From Quillaja saponaria (lineage: Eukaryota; Streptophyta; Magnoliopsida; Fabales; Quillajaceae), in contig CM055612.1 of assembly GCA_029379385.1 (NCBI GenBank), positions 13,082,001 to 13,146,000 of the forward strand: a stretch of 64,000 nt of DNA, in the 5' to 3' direction. Each line of letters opens with the position of its first letter. The first letter of the stretch is position 1. The notes beneath the pieces are model-generated. The model did not search any database and was not told where the DNA came from. It was given only the letters and a program-made list of their open reading frames with translations. Below, piece after piece: positions 1 through 11,073 of this stretch. The translations under genes and the position numbers were made by a program.

Positions 1-185
1 ATCTCAAGTTTTAGATTCCAAAAACAAAATTAATAGTAGGAGAACATAGATACTACTTCGAAATTGTAGAATTAAATTGTTATAACCCAGTATCTTAGTG
101 TTACGTTTTAGAGTTTTCATAGATAAATTTTAGTTATAAGGGAAATAAATTTTTAAGCAAAATTAACTATAGCACATAAATATTG

Positions 186-250
186 TATATATATATATAT
201 ATATATACACATGCGCGCGCGCACACACACATATATATATATACATATAT
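186..250. repeat. Compound TA/CG/CA microsatellite
   Basis: Alternating purine-pyrimidine tract: (TA)n, then a short gcgcgcgcgc core, then (CA)n and (TA)n. A similar compound tract occurs at the corresponding position of the chromovirus LTR near 40900-40925, so it belongs to the LTR. Confidence 0.7.
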
Positions 251-362
251 CTATGCAACAAGAATTAATACACACCAAAACTTTAAATTTTTGACTTTGA
301 ACTTATAATTTTCTTTTTCCTTCTTTCCCTCCCTTTTTCTTTCTTTGACCAACCTTGCTTCT

Positions 363-1968
363 TGATACACTCATATTATTCTATCTTTTTAGTACCCTAT
401 TTTTAGTATTTTATGTTTTACTTTAGTATACTTATATTATTTTGCGTAAAAGTGTACTTTGCAGATATAAAGAGTAAAATGGAGCTAAATGAGCATGTAA
501 TAGAGCTAAGGATTAGAATAAGCATATTGAGATAAATCTGAGTTGATAAAGAGAAAATCCTAATTGGACTAGGAATTCTTGTGGCAATAAAGGATTTCTA
601 CATAAGGAATCGAACTTTGGCAAGGAATCTTATTGGGATTAGGATTGAAAGAAGATCACAAGATTAAATTAGAATATTCAAATTTTAGATATAATAGGAA
701 GTATAAATCTGATTAAGGAATTAGTTATTAAGTAGGAAAAGACTCCTTCTTGTTTAGGAGTCCTTGCCACCCCTATACTCTATAAATAGGGGAGGTATAG
801 GTTTGAGAGAGAAGTACCTTTACATGCACTTTTCTTCTTCTTCTCTTTTAAAATTTCAACAATGAACAGAATATTTTCTTTTCAATTAATGTTGATGCTA
901 GCTTAAGTTTTTGTTTAATTGCAAGAGGTAATTACCCTTGACTTATGAAGCTACTATGAGAATATGTTTTTAAGAAGAAATATGATGTTATACACAAATG
1001 CAAGTATTCATGTTTTTCTTGGTTAATTGCTTAATGATTATGTGTTTCAGTTTATTATGATGTACACATGATAGATTGATACATGTAATCTAATGCTAGT
1101 TAATTGATTCATGTCTTTGCACGGTTAATTAACACGAGTAGTAAAAGTAGCACTTAAATCAAATATGAGTTTATTAAAGTGTTGCTTAGAAAATCTAATC
1201 TAGACTAAGTTAATGCCGCTTGTGTGTTAATTGTTTAGAATCAATTGCACCTATCTAGTTTGTAATGCTTTCACATAATTAAATCCATAATGCTTGATGA
1301 GTTTTATTATGTGATTAGTGTTAGTTATTCTGCTTGACCTAATTAACAAAGAGGTAAGGATAGGTAGGAAAGATTTGTTTCCACGGTTGATTTGTATGCA
1401 TATGTGTATATTCAGATTGGTGTTTGTTTTGTTTTCAATGATTAATAGCTCATGAATCTTGGCAAAAACCTCTTTGCAGTTGAGTCTTACAAATCTTTGG
1501 TTGTTTGCTTAGTTTAGTAAGTTTCTACCGAAAATTGTTTTTTTAAATTTAGAATTTAATTCTCTTGATTTTCTTGCCTGCTTAGCTTTTTAATTTAGTT
1601 GAGATAAAAAATCAATACCCCGTTTATTTACTTTTTTGTTTTGATTGCATATTAGTTAGTTTGCATATTTATAGTATATTATCATCACAACCTATTTTAG
1701 AACTCCATCCATTTTTATACATCTGTTTTGTTTTATATTCTCTTGCATTAGTTTGATTTACTTTTATTGCTCAGTATAGTATTTGGCTTAGGATTTAACT
1801 TGAACTTGTTGTGCTATTTTGCTTTGGTTTAATTTAATTAAATAAGAACTACTTGCTTGAGTTGAATTTGATTAACTTAATTGTTTTTCTATGGGATCGA
1901 TACCCTACTTACTGTACTACAAATATAGTTAGTTAGGTTTTAATTTGGTGAACATCAATGACTTATCA
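363..1968 (+). mobile_element. Nested Athila/Tat-like solo LTR
   Basis: The segment starts TGATACAC and ends CTTATCA. It is flanked by CTTCT (358-362) and CTTCC (1969-1973), a near-perfect 5 bp target duplication. Near its right end, around 1890-1920, it carries a block resembling the LTR ends of the Athila-like element at 7.4-19.2 kb (compare 8670-8700). A promoter-like TATAAATA lies at 781-788. The flanks on both sides are pyrimidine-rich promoter-type sequence of the host LTR, which fits an insertion into that LTR. No coding sequence is present. Confidence 0.6.
778..792 (+). promoter_or_regulatory. TATA box of the nested LTR promoter
   Basis: TATAAATAGGGG at 781-792 follows a GC-richer stretch (gccacccctatactc) and is followed by gaggtataggtttgagagagaag, a layout typical of the U3/R junction of plant LTRs. 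It is probably the former promoter of the retrotransposon. Confidence 0.45.
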
Positions 1969-2261
1969 CTTCCTTTGTTTTTCCTGATTTTTCTAGTCTT
2001 TTGTTCTCTATTTTAGCTCTCTTCGCTATCCCTTCATAAAGCCTTTTTGTAGCCGAGCTCCTTCCTCCTTCATATCATCAATTTTTTATACACTTCTATC
2101 AATAGTAGGCTGTGTAACCCTTTGAGGCAGCTTCTGTTCTTCCCCTTCCTTCCTTCCTTCCCAACTGTGAAACATCCACCCAAAACGCTAGTCATAGTTC
2201 ATTATGGATCCTCTATTTGTGGCAACTGGGCTGTTTTCCTTTCCTTCTTTGTTATTCTGGC

Positions 2262-2263
<2 letters not shown>

Positions 2264-2295
<32 letters not shown>
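2264..2295. repeat. (GT)n microsatellite
   Basis: About sixteen uninterrupted TG/GT units inside the family A solo LTR. Confidence 0.85.
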
Positions 2296-2296
<1 letters not shown>

Positions 2297-4889
2297 AGAA
2301 GAACCGAGTAATAACTTTTTTAGATTTGAGAAAATTTTGGAGGTTCATTCATGGTATCCAAGAGAATTTTGAAGGAGCTTAATAACCATCAAAAAGACCC
2401 TCTTTCCTCGTGCAGTGCTGGTATAATTTATTCTTCCATACACAATTTGAATTTCCCTTTTTACGAATGACGAAAAAGGTTAAAATCCTTAACCAAACTA
2501 CAAGGTTTTAAATTTATAGGCATCTGGGTTGTTGTCTAGTTACTTTGAGGAATTATGGTTGAAATATTTAATGTTTGTTTCTATGCCATATATGAGTAAT
2601 TGAATTTAGAATTCATTTAGGGGATCTTTACATATTGATGTTTGTTGTAATAGCATTTGTAATGGAAGCTTCTGATACAACTATATGAGCTTAAGCTTAT
2701 TGATTGGCAATGGATAATCTCATTGATGAATTCTTTTTTTATCCGAAGAAGGAGCTTATGACCAACGTCCCATTGTTTATAACTTTCTAGAAAATCATTT
2801 TCAGGATGGGAGTTTACGAGACCAAAAAAGATTCTCCATTTATAATGTGGCTTCACCTTGTTAGTAGGGTTAATCTATGATTTGCAAGAGTTTTAGTTTC
2901 TGGATTGATAGAATTATAATTTTCTTCAACTTTTGTTGTCAGCTACATTAATTAGAGTATTTTGTTTTCCTTAGAGCCGGGGAGATGTTATATTATGGCT
3001 ATTGTTAATCTTGTGATAGGGCATATTTTGCAAATTTTGAGAGTTAGTATTTATGAGGTTAACCATGAGTGTCAAGTTATGTATGTGAGGGTCACTGTTG
3101 GATATATACACACACATGAATGAGAATAAATCATGCCTTTAAGATGTTTGATATAATGTCTACAATAAACTAATTGCAATATAATGAATAGAACTTGGTA
3201 TATTCCAATCCTTGTAGTTAGGGATTATGTCAATTTGAATAAAAAGTCCAAGAATAAGGAGTAAAGAAGTGTTGGTTAAATGGTTAAAGAAAGAGGAATC
3301 TTAGAACTTGGTTGCATTGATATTGAAATTATATAATTCAAGCTCTTAATTGACTTTAAATGATTAACTTAACTTGAATTTAATACTTGGAATGTGAGTA
3401 ATGTTGAATTAAGGAATTAGTGTTGATTTTCTTGATATGTATGTATAATATATTTATACATGAAACGAAACTGAAGTTGTCCTTAAGGTATTTGGTAAAA
3501 TTCCTAAGAGGAGTTGGTTTCCAAGAAATTCATGGAAATTGATATATAAATTTTAGTAATTAGAGGATTATAATTATGAAATTATAAACTAAGTATTATA
3601 TGCAAAAATGATTTTCAACTCTAGAACCTATTGTTGACTCGATGACACACATGAATGCAAAAGGAAGCAACGAGCAAGATCTGTAACCTTGTGAGTGGAA
3701 AATATTACTTTTTGGTTGCTAGATTATTGTGATTAATTGTTTCGAGGTATTTGTATGAATATGTTCATATAAAGGTAATTATGAATGTGTAGTGCTATAA
3801 TTGAGTTAATTGAATTAAATACTATATTGTTAATCTTCCTATATTAATTGAATTTTATTTTATGTGTGATTTTGTTTGTGTTTGTTAAAGGCTAATAAAA
3901 CTAATTTCTATCTGAAATAGAATCCGAGTGTACTTAGAATACCTTGATTTGACTATTTGATATTTGATTAAAAATATTCGAGTAACTTAACCCCAGGGTG
4001 GATACGTGAGGAGTTTACATATATCATTTGTATACAAAAGCAAAAATGCCCTACGGAGGATGTGTATTTGGTGTGTAGGGGTAGAGTTACTTTCAATTGG
4101 CCTTTTGAGTGCTTTAGGATGCTTTGATTGATTTGATTGTATAATGCATTACATGAATTGTAGTTGTTTGAAAAAATGAATTGTTTTGTAGTTCACGTTA
4201 ATATAAAATTATTCGAACTTCAAATTTTAATTATGTGTTGTTTGATCCTAGTACCCTTTGGGTACGTTTTTCACTCACTTAGTTTTTATGGGCTCACACT
4301 TCATTGGTTTATGTTTTTTAAGTATTAAGATGTCAGCAAACATCATCAACGGACACTTGATTTGCCGATAATGTTGTGGCAAGGTATATATCCGAGATCA
4401 CCTACTTGAAGCCGAGGGATGAAGTTTGCAGTCACATTAGGACTTGGGCCTTGAATTTTGAATTGTGTAATAGTTTAGTTTGTTATCGTTTATGGTACAT
4501 ATTAGATCTGAGCTCCTTATGGTTACTGTTATTGTTATGATCTGGTTATATGTAATAAGATATACTATGTTTATATTTTTGGGCATGTTTCACTTTACAG
4601 GGAACCTCTGCTGAAAATTTTAATTAAATTGTTGTATATGTTAGTAAATAAGTATTTGTACTTAGTTTGTGTTTTCTAAACTTCACTTGGTCAAATGTCA
4701 TATGTGTTTATTTGATTTAAAATCAAGGTTTCCGGTTTGGTTACACATTCTTCAGGCCAGTCATGCCTCTGTCTAGAGTGTGACAAAAATGAAATCAATA
4801 ACTACATAGTTCAACTTATAGATTGATGACTTTCTAAAATATAATATCAAAATTTTTAAGTTTAAGAACACCAGATCAACTACGATCTA

Positions 4890-5449
4890 GAGTGATTTAA
4901 AGAAATTACTTCATATCTAAAGAAATAGAAGGTGGAGTGAGATCTTGGAGGAGTCATCAATACTGCCCACATGCAATTATGGAAACACTATAACCTGCCC
5001 TTAAATTAATAGATCCACAACTCTTACCCATATGTGAATTTGGAAACACTATAAGCTAGCCTTAAATTACTAGATCCATAACCCTTGCCACAAATAATTT
5101 TCTATATACGAGCGAAAAGGGCCAAGGAGAATACTTGATTCACTTTAAGGAGTAACAGGAACTTCGAGTCTTTAAAGATTATAGTAGCCACTACAAGAAA
5201 TTAGAGTTTCAGCGACAATAAAGTGTTGTCACTGAAAAGTTCATTGTTATCAATGATCACTATCAGTGACTACATCTTATACTTGATAGGTAGTATGATG
5301 ACTTGTATTTTCAATTTTTCCTAATTATTGGATTCGAAGTTTCGCTTAAATGTTTCTAACAGTTTAGAATAACTTAGTGAGCTCCTAAAAAACTATTTTG
5401 AATATTTTAGAGTCGATAAAATTATTTTTGTAAATTACACAAAATCTAC
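4890..5449. repeat. Tandem duplication, copy 1
   Basis: The stretch beginning gatttaaagaaattacttc recurs about 555-560 bp downstream, and similarity continues through the CACTA-type terminus at 5189 and the block ending acttagtgagctcc. Inside the copy, a ~70 bp subunit with gaaacactata and cccttaaattaatagatcc is itself repeated. There is no coding potential. Confidence 0.75.
5189..5277 (+). mobile_element. CACTA (En/Spm) transposon terminus, copy 1
   Basis: CACTACAAGAAA at 5189-5200 matches the canonical terminal inverted repeat start of plant CACTA elements. The next 80 bases contain GTCACTGA...TCAGTGAC and tCATTGttatCAATGa inverted pairs, like the subterminal repeats of this superfamily. 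No matching opposite end (TTTCTTGTAGTG) was seen nearby, so this is an isolated terminus. Confidence 0.55.
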
Positions 5450-6000
5450 ACTGATTTAAAGAAATAACTTCATATCTAAAGAAATAAAAAGTGGAGTGAG
5501 ATCTTTGAGGAGGCATTAATATTGCCCACATGTGAATATGGAAACACCACAAGCTGCCCTTAAATTAATAGATCACCAACCTTTATCCACATGCAAATTT
5601 GGAAACACTTAAATTATTAGATCCATAGCCTTTGCCATAGATAATTTTCTATATACGAGTGCAAAAGGCCAAAGAGAATACTTTATTAGCTTCAAGGAGT
5701 AAAAGGAACTTCGAGACTTTAAGTCTTCAAAGATTAAAATAGCCACTACAAGAAATTAGAGTTTTAGCAACAATAAAGTGTTGTCATTGATAAGTTCATT
5801 GTTATCGATGATGATTATTAGTGATTGCCCCCTATACCTGATAGGTAATATGGTGACTCGTACTTTCTCCTGTTCCTAATTATTAGATTCGAGGTTTCGC
5901 TTAAATGTTTCGAATAATCTAGAATAACTTAGTGAGCTCCTAAAAAACTATTTTGAATTTTATAGAGTTGGTAAAATTATTTTCAAAAATTGCACAAGCT
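5450..6000. repeat. Tandem duplication, copy 2
   Basis: Second copy of the preceding unit, with many substitutions and small indels, so the duplication is not recent. After the block ending acttagtgagctcc (about 5940), unique LTR-like sequence follows. Confidence 0.75.
5744..5830 (+). mobile_element. CACTA (En/Spm) transposon terminus, copy 2
   Basis: CACTACAAGAAA recurs at 5744-5755 with the same subterminal sequence, as part of the tandem duplication. The subterminal inverted pairs are partly eroded compared with copy 1. Confidence 0.55.
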
Positions 6001-7452
6001 TTCATATTACACAATAACTAAATTATTTTTACATGATTTTAATTGTATAAGGTTTTTAAAGTTAAGCATTTATAATTTTGGGAGTTTACATTAAACTGGG
6101 TAAAATTTTAGGAACTCGTTTTTGAATTTTAACTTGAAAAATCCTTTTGGACCACACAATGGGAGACAAGTGTCCCATACACTTATTTTTTTTTTCCAGT
6201 TTTTCCGTTTTTCTCTCTCTTCCTTTTTCCTTCTCTTCCTTCCCATCCCTAAAACTCGTTCTCTTTCTCTTCCTCTTATTCTTCTCCTTCATGAAAATTG
6301 CAACCCACCCATTTCTAGCTAATTACAAGACCTATTTCCCTCTCAAAAACCCTCCCAACCTCAATACATTTTAGCCTCAAAACAACACAAAAATTGTACT
6401 TGGATTTGGCCTCCATTTTAGTTTGTTTTTAGGCTGATTATAGTGGATGTTTGAACCCTATTTCCCCTCCATTTCAACTTTATTCTAAGCTCCAAATATC
6501 CACCAAATAACCTCCAATCTACCCCCCAAAACAACACCAAAATAGTACCACTTTCAGCCTCAATTTCAGTCCGTTGTTAAGCTAATTTTTGACTATTTCC
6601 ATCCACTTCCATCTCCCATTTAGCATCTAAACCACCCCAAAGCATCAAGGTAAATTATTGGCCTATGGGTCCTTCTTGTGCTCTAGAGTTTCCTTGCATA
6701 AGATAATTCCTTTACATGTGAGCTTGAAATAGTGTCCTCTTGATTTCAATTGTGGGATGTTGGAATTGTCTATCAATTCCCCCAAATTGGAAACCTTAGC
6801 CTAATCTTAGTTATTAGAATATATATGAATTAAGTCTTGATTATTTGTTTTAGTGTTTAGTTGTGAATATTCAAACACAAGAATGCCATTTTTGGTATTT
6901 TCGAGATTTTAATGTGAAAATTATATAAATTAAAGTTTCGGGATTTTGGAATTGTAAGTTATTTTAAGTGTGAGAAATGGAATTGTTAGGTTGATTTGAG
7001 TAAATGTGAAATTTTAAAACTTACTTTGAAATTGTCAGATTCAGGAAACTCTTTGAAATGTTTATTTTCGCTAGCTTGCTAAACTTTAAGAATATTGATA
7101 TTTAGCATATGTTTTACTCTAGTATATCTATATACTTTTTTATTTTGAACTCACTAAAGTTAATTTAGCATGTTTTAGCCACTTTTGAAATTGGTTGGGT
7201 TTTGATGTTTTCTTGTGGGTTAGAATGTGTTCATCGGGGTTAACATTGAATTCAGGCTTTGTAGGGGAACTCATTGCTTTTGTTCCTTGGTTATTCGGTT
7301 TGTTTTCGAGATGCTTATCGTACCATTGTTTGAAATTGTTCTAGACTCGTTGGACTATCCTACACCTTTGGTTAGGTGACTTTCGATTCCCGACATTCTT
7401 TAAAGTTTTGCATGTACTGTGAGTGGACAGTGCCTAGTATAGTGTTTTACAT
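5840..7452 (+). mobile_element. Probable chromovirus-type LTR fragment, interrupted by the Athila-like element
   Basis: This gene-free stretch has LTR-like organisation: a start-like TGATAGG at about 5842, a stretch near 6150 (cccatacactt followed by T-rich then CT-rich runs) resembling retrotransposon promoters, and AT-rich downstream sequence. The short open frames at 6086-6374 are low-complexity K/R/E or F/S/L runs in the CT-rich tract and are not genes. The fragment appears to continue after the Athila insertion at 19183-19335. Boundaries and family are inferred. Confidence 0.35.
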
Positions 7453-7455
7453 ACT

Positions 7456-8737
7456 TGATGCTAATCCTAAGTTTTGAGTTAGAATATTAGTCAAATATAG
7501 TATTGTAGTTGTTTTAGGTTGTTTTAAGAGTATTGTAGAGTTTTTATCAGAGTAGTTTTACTGAATTTTAGTATTTACTTTGTTTTATGTGTCTTTGCAG
7601 TGTCCTAGTTTGGATTAGAGAAGGAAAGCAATTCAATAGGCATCGCAGAGTTGAAGAACATGAGGTTGCAGCCATAAAGGGAGAAATTGATGGACCAAAC
7701 AGAGAAGCCTTAGCCGCAGCGCTTCCAAAATAAGCATGATACTCGAAGGAGTCAAAGAGTGTAAAGTTACTATTTTGGAATACTTGAGCCGTAGCGTGAT
7801 GATTATGAAGCCACAACCCCAAACTAAAGATAACTTTCATACAATATGCAAAGGTTTGGCACTGCAATGCCCAACAATGAGAAGCCAAGGTGGAGACAAG
7901 ATGAAGTCTTATTGAAATTAAATAGAACCTAAAATACCGCAGTGTCATATTTACATGCGTCGTAGAGCATGATCAAATTTTAAGGACTTTTATTTTAATT
8001 AAAATTAGAGGAAAAGACTTATAAATAAAGAAGGAAGGCTGAAATTTATAGACACACCAGAGCTCGTGATATAGAGTGCTAAGGAGCGAAAAGAGACTCA
8101 AAGCGTGACAACTTCTAGTTTATATTCTTTCTTCTTCTATTTGCTTGTAATGGTTATGTTTTTATTTCGTATGTTTTCAGTAGTTAGTATGGAGTAGTTG
8201 TATTCTAGGAGTAATGATTGAACTCATATATAGCCGATGTGACTTTAGTTTTTATTTAATGCATGCTTTAGTTTTAGTATTTGCCTTGTTCTTAATGCTT
8301 CTAATTGCTTGATCACTAGCTAGATTGATTAGGAATTCTAGAATTGACTTAGAAAAGTTAGTTTTGAGATTAGCCTTAGGCAATATAGCTTATGCATGGA
8401 TTGTTCATACGATTTGGATTATCTAATTTTTTTCAGAGATAAGAATATACTCTTTTACCATAAGTAATCAGGAGATTGGTTCTTAATGAGTTTTCTGAAG
8501 AATAATTCTCATAAGAATATAAGGAATTAGACCAAGGAAAATATATATTTACTAGACATAGGACTATGCTAGTAATTGATTAGGAAATCTGGGTTGAAAT
8601 TAGCTTTTGCATAAATTGATTTAAATTAAAGTTAATAAGGTGTGGTATAAAAAGTAATTTTTCCTCATGGGAATGATCTCTACTTATTACTATACTTGAA
8701 GACGATACGTGTGCTTGCGTTTTTAAAATCCTTATCA
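7456..8737 (+). repeat. 5' LTR of the Athila-like element
   Basis: Starts TGATGCTAATCC and ends aaaatccttatca, matching 17735-19182 along its length. Shared blocks include gttttaggttgttttaagag, tgtctttgcagtgtcctagtt and tctacttattactata. It lacks roughly 115 bases near 8650 that the 3' LTR has at about 18975-19090. The minus-strand open frame at 7568-7948 is antisense to the LTR and has no recognisable product. Confidence 0.85.
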
Positions 8738-8743
8738 AGTTTT

Positions 8744-8761
8744 TGGCATCATTACTAGGGA
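8744..8761 (+). other. Primer binding site, tRNA-Asp type, decayed
   Basis: TGGCATCATTACTAGGGA lies six bases after the 5' LTR end. The 3' end of plant tRNA-Asp predicts TGGCGCCGTTGCCGGGGA, the PBS used by Athila-type elements. The site matches at 12 of 18 positions and all six differences are C-to-T or G-to-A transitions. Confidence 0.7.
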
Positions 8762-8851
8762 AGAATTGATTTTATTTTGTTAATATCATTATAAGCTCAA
8801 TTGATTCTAATTCAAGTTGTTATTCTTGATTTCAGGTGCTATTGACATTGC

Positions 8852-9835
8852 ATGCAACACACTAGAGATTTAGAACTACTACCATACGATCCCGAGATCG
8901 AACAAACGCTAAGAAAGTTAAGAAAGAATGAAATCCCAAAATACTCTAGTGCAATGACTGATGATCAAGAAACTCATGAAAACAGAGTTTTGAGTGATTA
9001 TGTTGTCCTTCTTATGCAAGGCCTTTACTCTAGCATATAAACACTGACCATTGCTGCGAATAATTTTGAGATCAAATTGGGCACATTCCAGTAGATTCAA
9101 CAATCTACTCAATTTGGGGAATTACCAAGTGAAGACCCCCATACTCATCTAGTCTCATTCCTGGAATTGTGTGATACATTCAAGTACAATTATATCTCTA
9201 ACGATGCAGTCCTCCTTAGGTTTTTTCCTTTCCCACTCTGAGATGGCACATAACTAGTTGTATTCATTACCTCAACATTCCATCACTACTTGGTCAGACA
9301 TGACACAAAAATTTATGGCCAAATTCTTTTCTCTAGCCAAAACTACTAAGCTAAGGAATGAAATTACATTATTTCTTCAACATGATCAAGAGTCTTTCTA
9401 TGAGGCATGGGAGAGATATAAAGACTTGATGAGAAAGTGCCCACAACATAGCATTCCTAAGTGGCTGCAAGTGCATACCTTTTATAATGGTTTGGGAAAC
9501 TAAAATTTTAACAACAATTGTTGCTACTACTGGTAGTGCTTTGATGGGTAAATCTACAAATGATGCCTATGACCTTTTAGAAGAGATGGCCTCAAACTCT
9601 TATCAATGGCCAACCGAAAGGTTAACATCTTGAAAAGTTGCTGTAATTCATGAAATTGATGCCATTATTGCCTTGACAGCACAAGTGGCTAGGTTAACAA
9701 AGAGGTTTGATAATTTAGAAGTGCAACAACAATCTAAAGCTGCTACCTTGGTATGTGAAGCTTGTAGTAAAGGTTATATTATAGACCAATGCCCAAATAC
9801 TAAGGCCGCTCAATATGTTCAGAATTTCAAGGCCT
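8852..9835 (+). pseudogene. Athila-like gag remnant
   Basis: In its active form this would encode the capsid/nucleocapsid precursor. The N-terminal piece (8852-9040) reads DLELLPYDPEIEQTLRKLRK and ends in QGLYSSI. The central piece (9258-9503) has the retrotransposon gag signature ITTWSDMTQKFMAKFF, FYEAWERYKDLMRKCP and IPKWLQVHTFYNGL. A later stretch, in a different frame from 9505, reads DAYDLLEEMASNSYQWPTER. The zinc knuckle near 9757-9795 keeps CEAC and a final C but lacks the histidine. Several stops and frame changes separate the pieces, so no full Gag can be made. Confidence 0.85.
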
Positions 9836-10399
9836 AATCCTCCTCCTAGATTTCAAGCTTCATAAAGACAAGCAGCCCCAGAAAAGAAACCATCCTTAGA
9901 ATAAATGTTCTTGTATTACATGCCTCGAACTGATTGGTTTTTCAAAGCCAAGCTGCCTCTTTGAGAACATTAGAGACACAAATTGGGCAGCTAGCAAATG
10001 CCTTGACTAGTAGACTTTATAGTGCCCTTCTTAGTGATACTGAAACAAACCCAAAAAATGAAGGTAAGGAATAATGTAAGGCAATCACTCTTAGGAGTGG
10101 GAAAGAGTAAGAGAAGTAGAAAAAGAAAATTCAAGATGATGAAACACCTATATCTCATACTAAAGTTATAGAGGAGAAGAAAAATAAGGTAGTTACTGAA
10201 CCTAAGAAGACAAATCCTCCTCTTCCATTCCCTTAAAAGTTCTACAAGCAGAACCTTAACAAACAATTCTAAAAATTTCTGGATGTGTTCAAGAAACTCC
10301 ACATAAACATTCCCTTTGCTAAAGCTCTTGAACAAATGCCAAGCTATGCAAAATTCATGAAAGACATCTTGTCCAAGAAAAGGAAGCTTGGTGATCATG

Positions 10400-11060
10400 A
10401 AACTATTGCACTTACTGAAAGATCCGGGTAATTTTACTATTCCTTGCATTATAGGGACACAACATTTTGGTAAGGACTTTGTGATTTAGAAGATAGTATA
10501 AATTTAATGCCCTTATCAATTTATCAAAAGCTAGGAATAGGTGAAGTAAAACCAACATCAGTAACTCTATAATTAGCAGATAGATTTTTTACACACCCTA
10601 AAAGAATTGTAGAGAATGTTCTAATTAAGGTGGACACATTGATCTTCCTTGCTAATTTCATAGTTTTAGACTTGGAAGAGGATAGGGAGGTACCTATTAT
10701 AATAAGAAGACTTTTTCTAGCTACTGGTAAGACACTAATTGATATCCAAAAAGGTGAATTCACCATGAGGGTAAATGATCAAAAGATTAAATTTAATGTA
10801 TTTCGATCCATGAAACTCCCTCAAGACCATGAAGAATCTTTTACAAGTGACATGGTGAGTAACCTTGTTCAAAAGATGTTATTGGAAGAACATCCAAGTG
10901 ACCCTCTTGAAGCTTCAATAATTTTACACACTATAAGAGAAGATGATGATTTTAAGGAGTCTATGAGATTATTGGATGCATCATCACATATGCTGAAACC
11001 AAATCCAGGATTTGAAAATCTAGATTTAGCATTATCCACTCCATCTGGATCAAAGCCATA
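10400..11060 (+). pseudogene. Athila-like aspartic protease remnant
   Basis: The open piece at 10630-11061 reads DTLIFLANFIVLDLEEDREVP and then GKTLIDIQKGEFTMRVNDQK, the usual C-terminal half of the retropepsin-like domain of this lineage. The preceding stretch near 10486-10521 can be read CDLEDSINLMP, where the family normally has a DLG-type active site followed by SINLMP. The glycine is replaced, and an in-frame stop follows. The domain is recognisable but should be inactive. Confidence 0.75.
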
Positions 11061-11073
11061 AATTGAAGAATCT

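Larger units (their letters stand above)
78..4785 (+). mobile_element. Solo LTR, family A (Tekay/Del-like), interrupted by another LTR
   Basis: The left end TGTTATAACCC at 78 matches the forward start of the LTRs of the chromovirus at 39-49 kb. The right end closes with GTGTGACA at 4785, after a GGCCAGTCATGCCTC motif shared with the solo LTR at 36209-39435. Flanking 5-mers are taaat (73-77) and aaaat (4786-4790), a one-mismatch target duplication. Subtracting the nested insertion at 363-1968 leaves about 3.1 kb, close to the 3.2 kb of the second copy. Shared landmarks include a motif like TTTGATAAAATG near 3150 and the block near 4010-4110 that also occurs in the other copies. No internal domain follows, so it is called a solo LTR. 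Family assignment is by similarity to LTRs next to Tekay-like pol and gag, so it is inferred. Confidence 0.65.

Noticed and set aside
2617..2856. Minus-strand open frame (79 aa) that looks protein-like
   Set aside because: It lies inside the family A LTR, matches no family I recognise, and has no splice or promoter context.
6086..6374. Overlapping open frames on both strands
   Set aside because: They come from one CT-rich tract and encode low-complexity K/R/E or F/S/L runs.
7413..7455. Athila 5' LTR starting at TGTACTG instead of TGATGC
   Set aside because: The alignable LTR core begins at TGATGCTAATCC, and the upstream bases show only weak similarity to 17683-17734. Left open rather than adopted.
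7568..7948. Minus-strand open frame of 126 aa
   Set aside because: It is antisense to the Athila 5' LTR, and its counterpart in the 3' LTR (17931-18212) is shorter and diverged.
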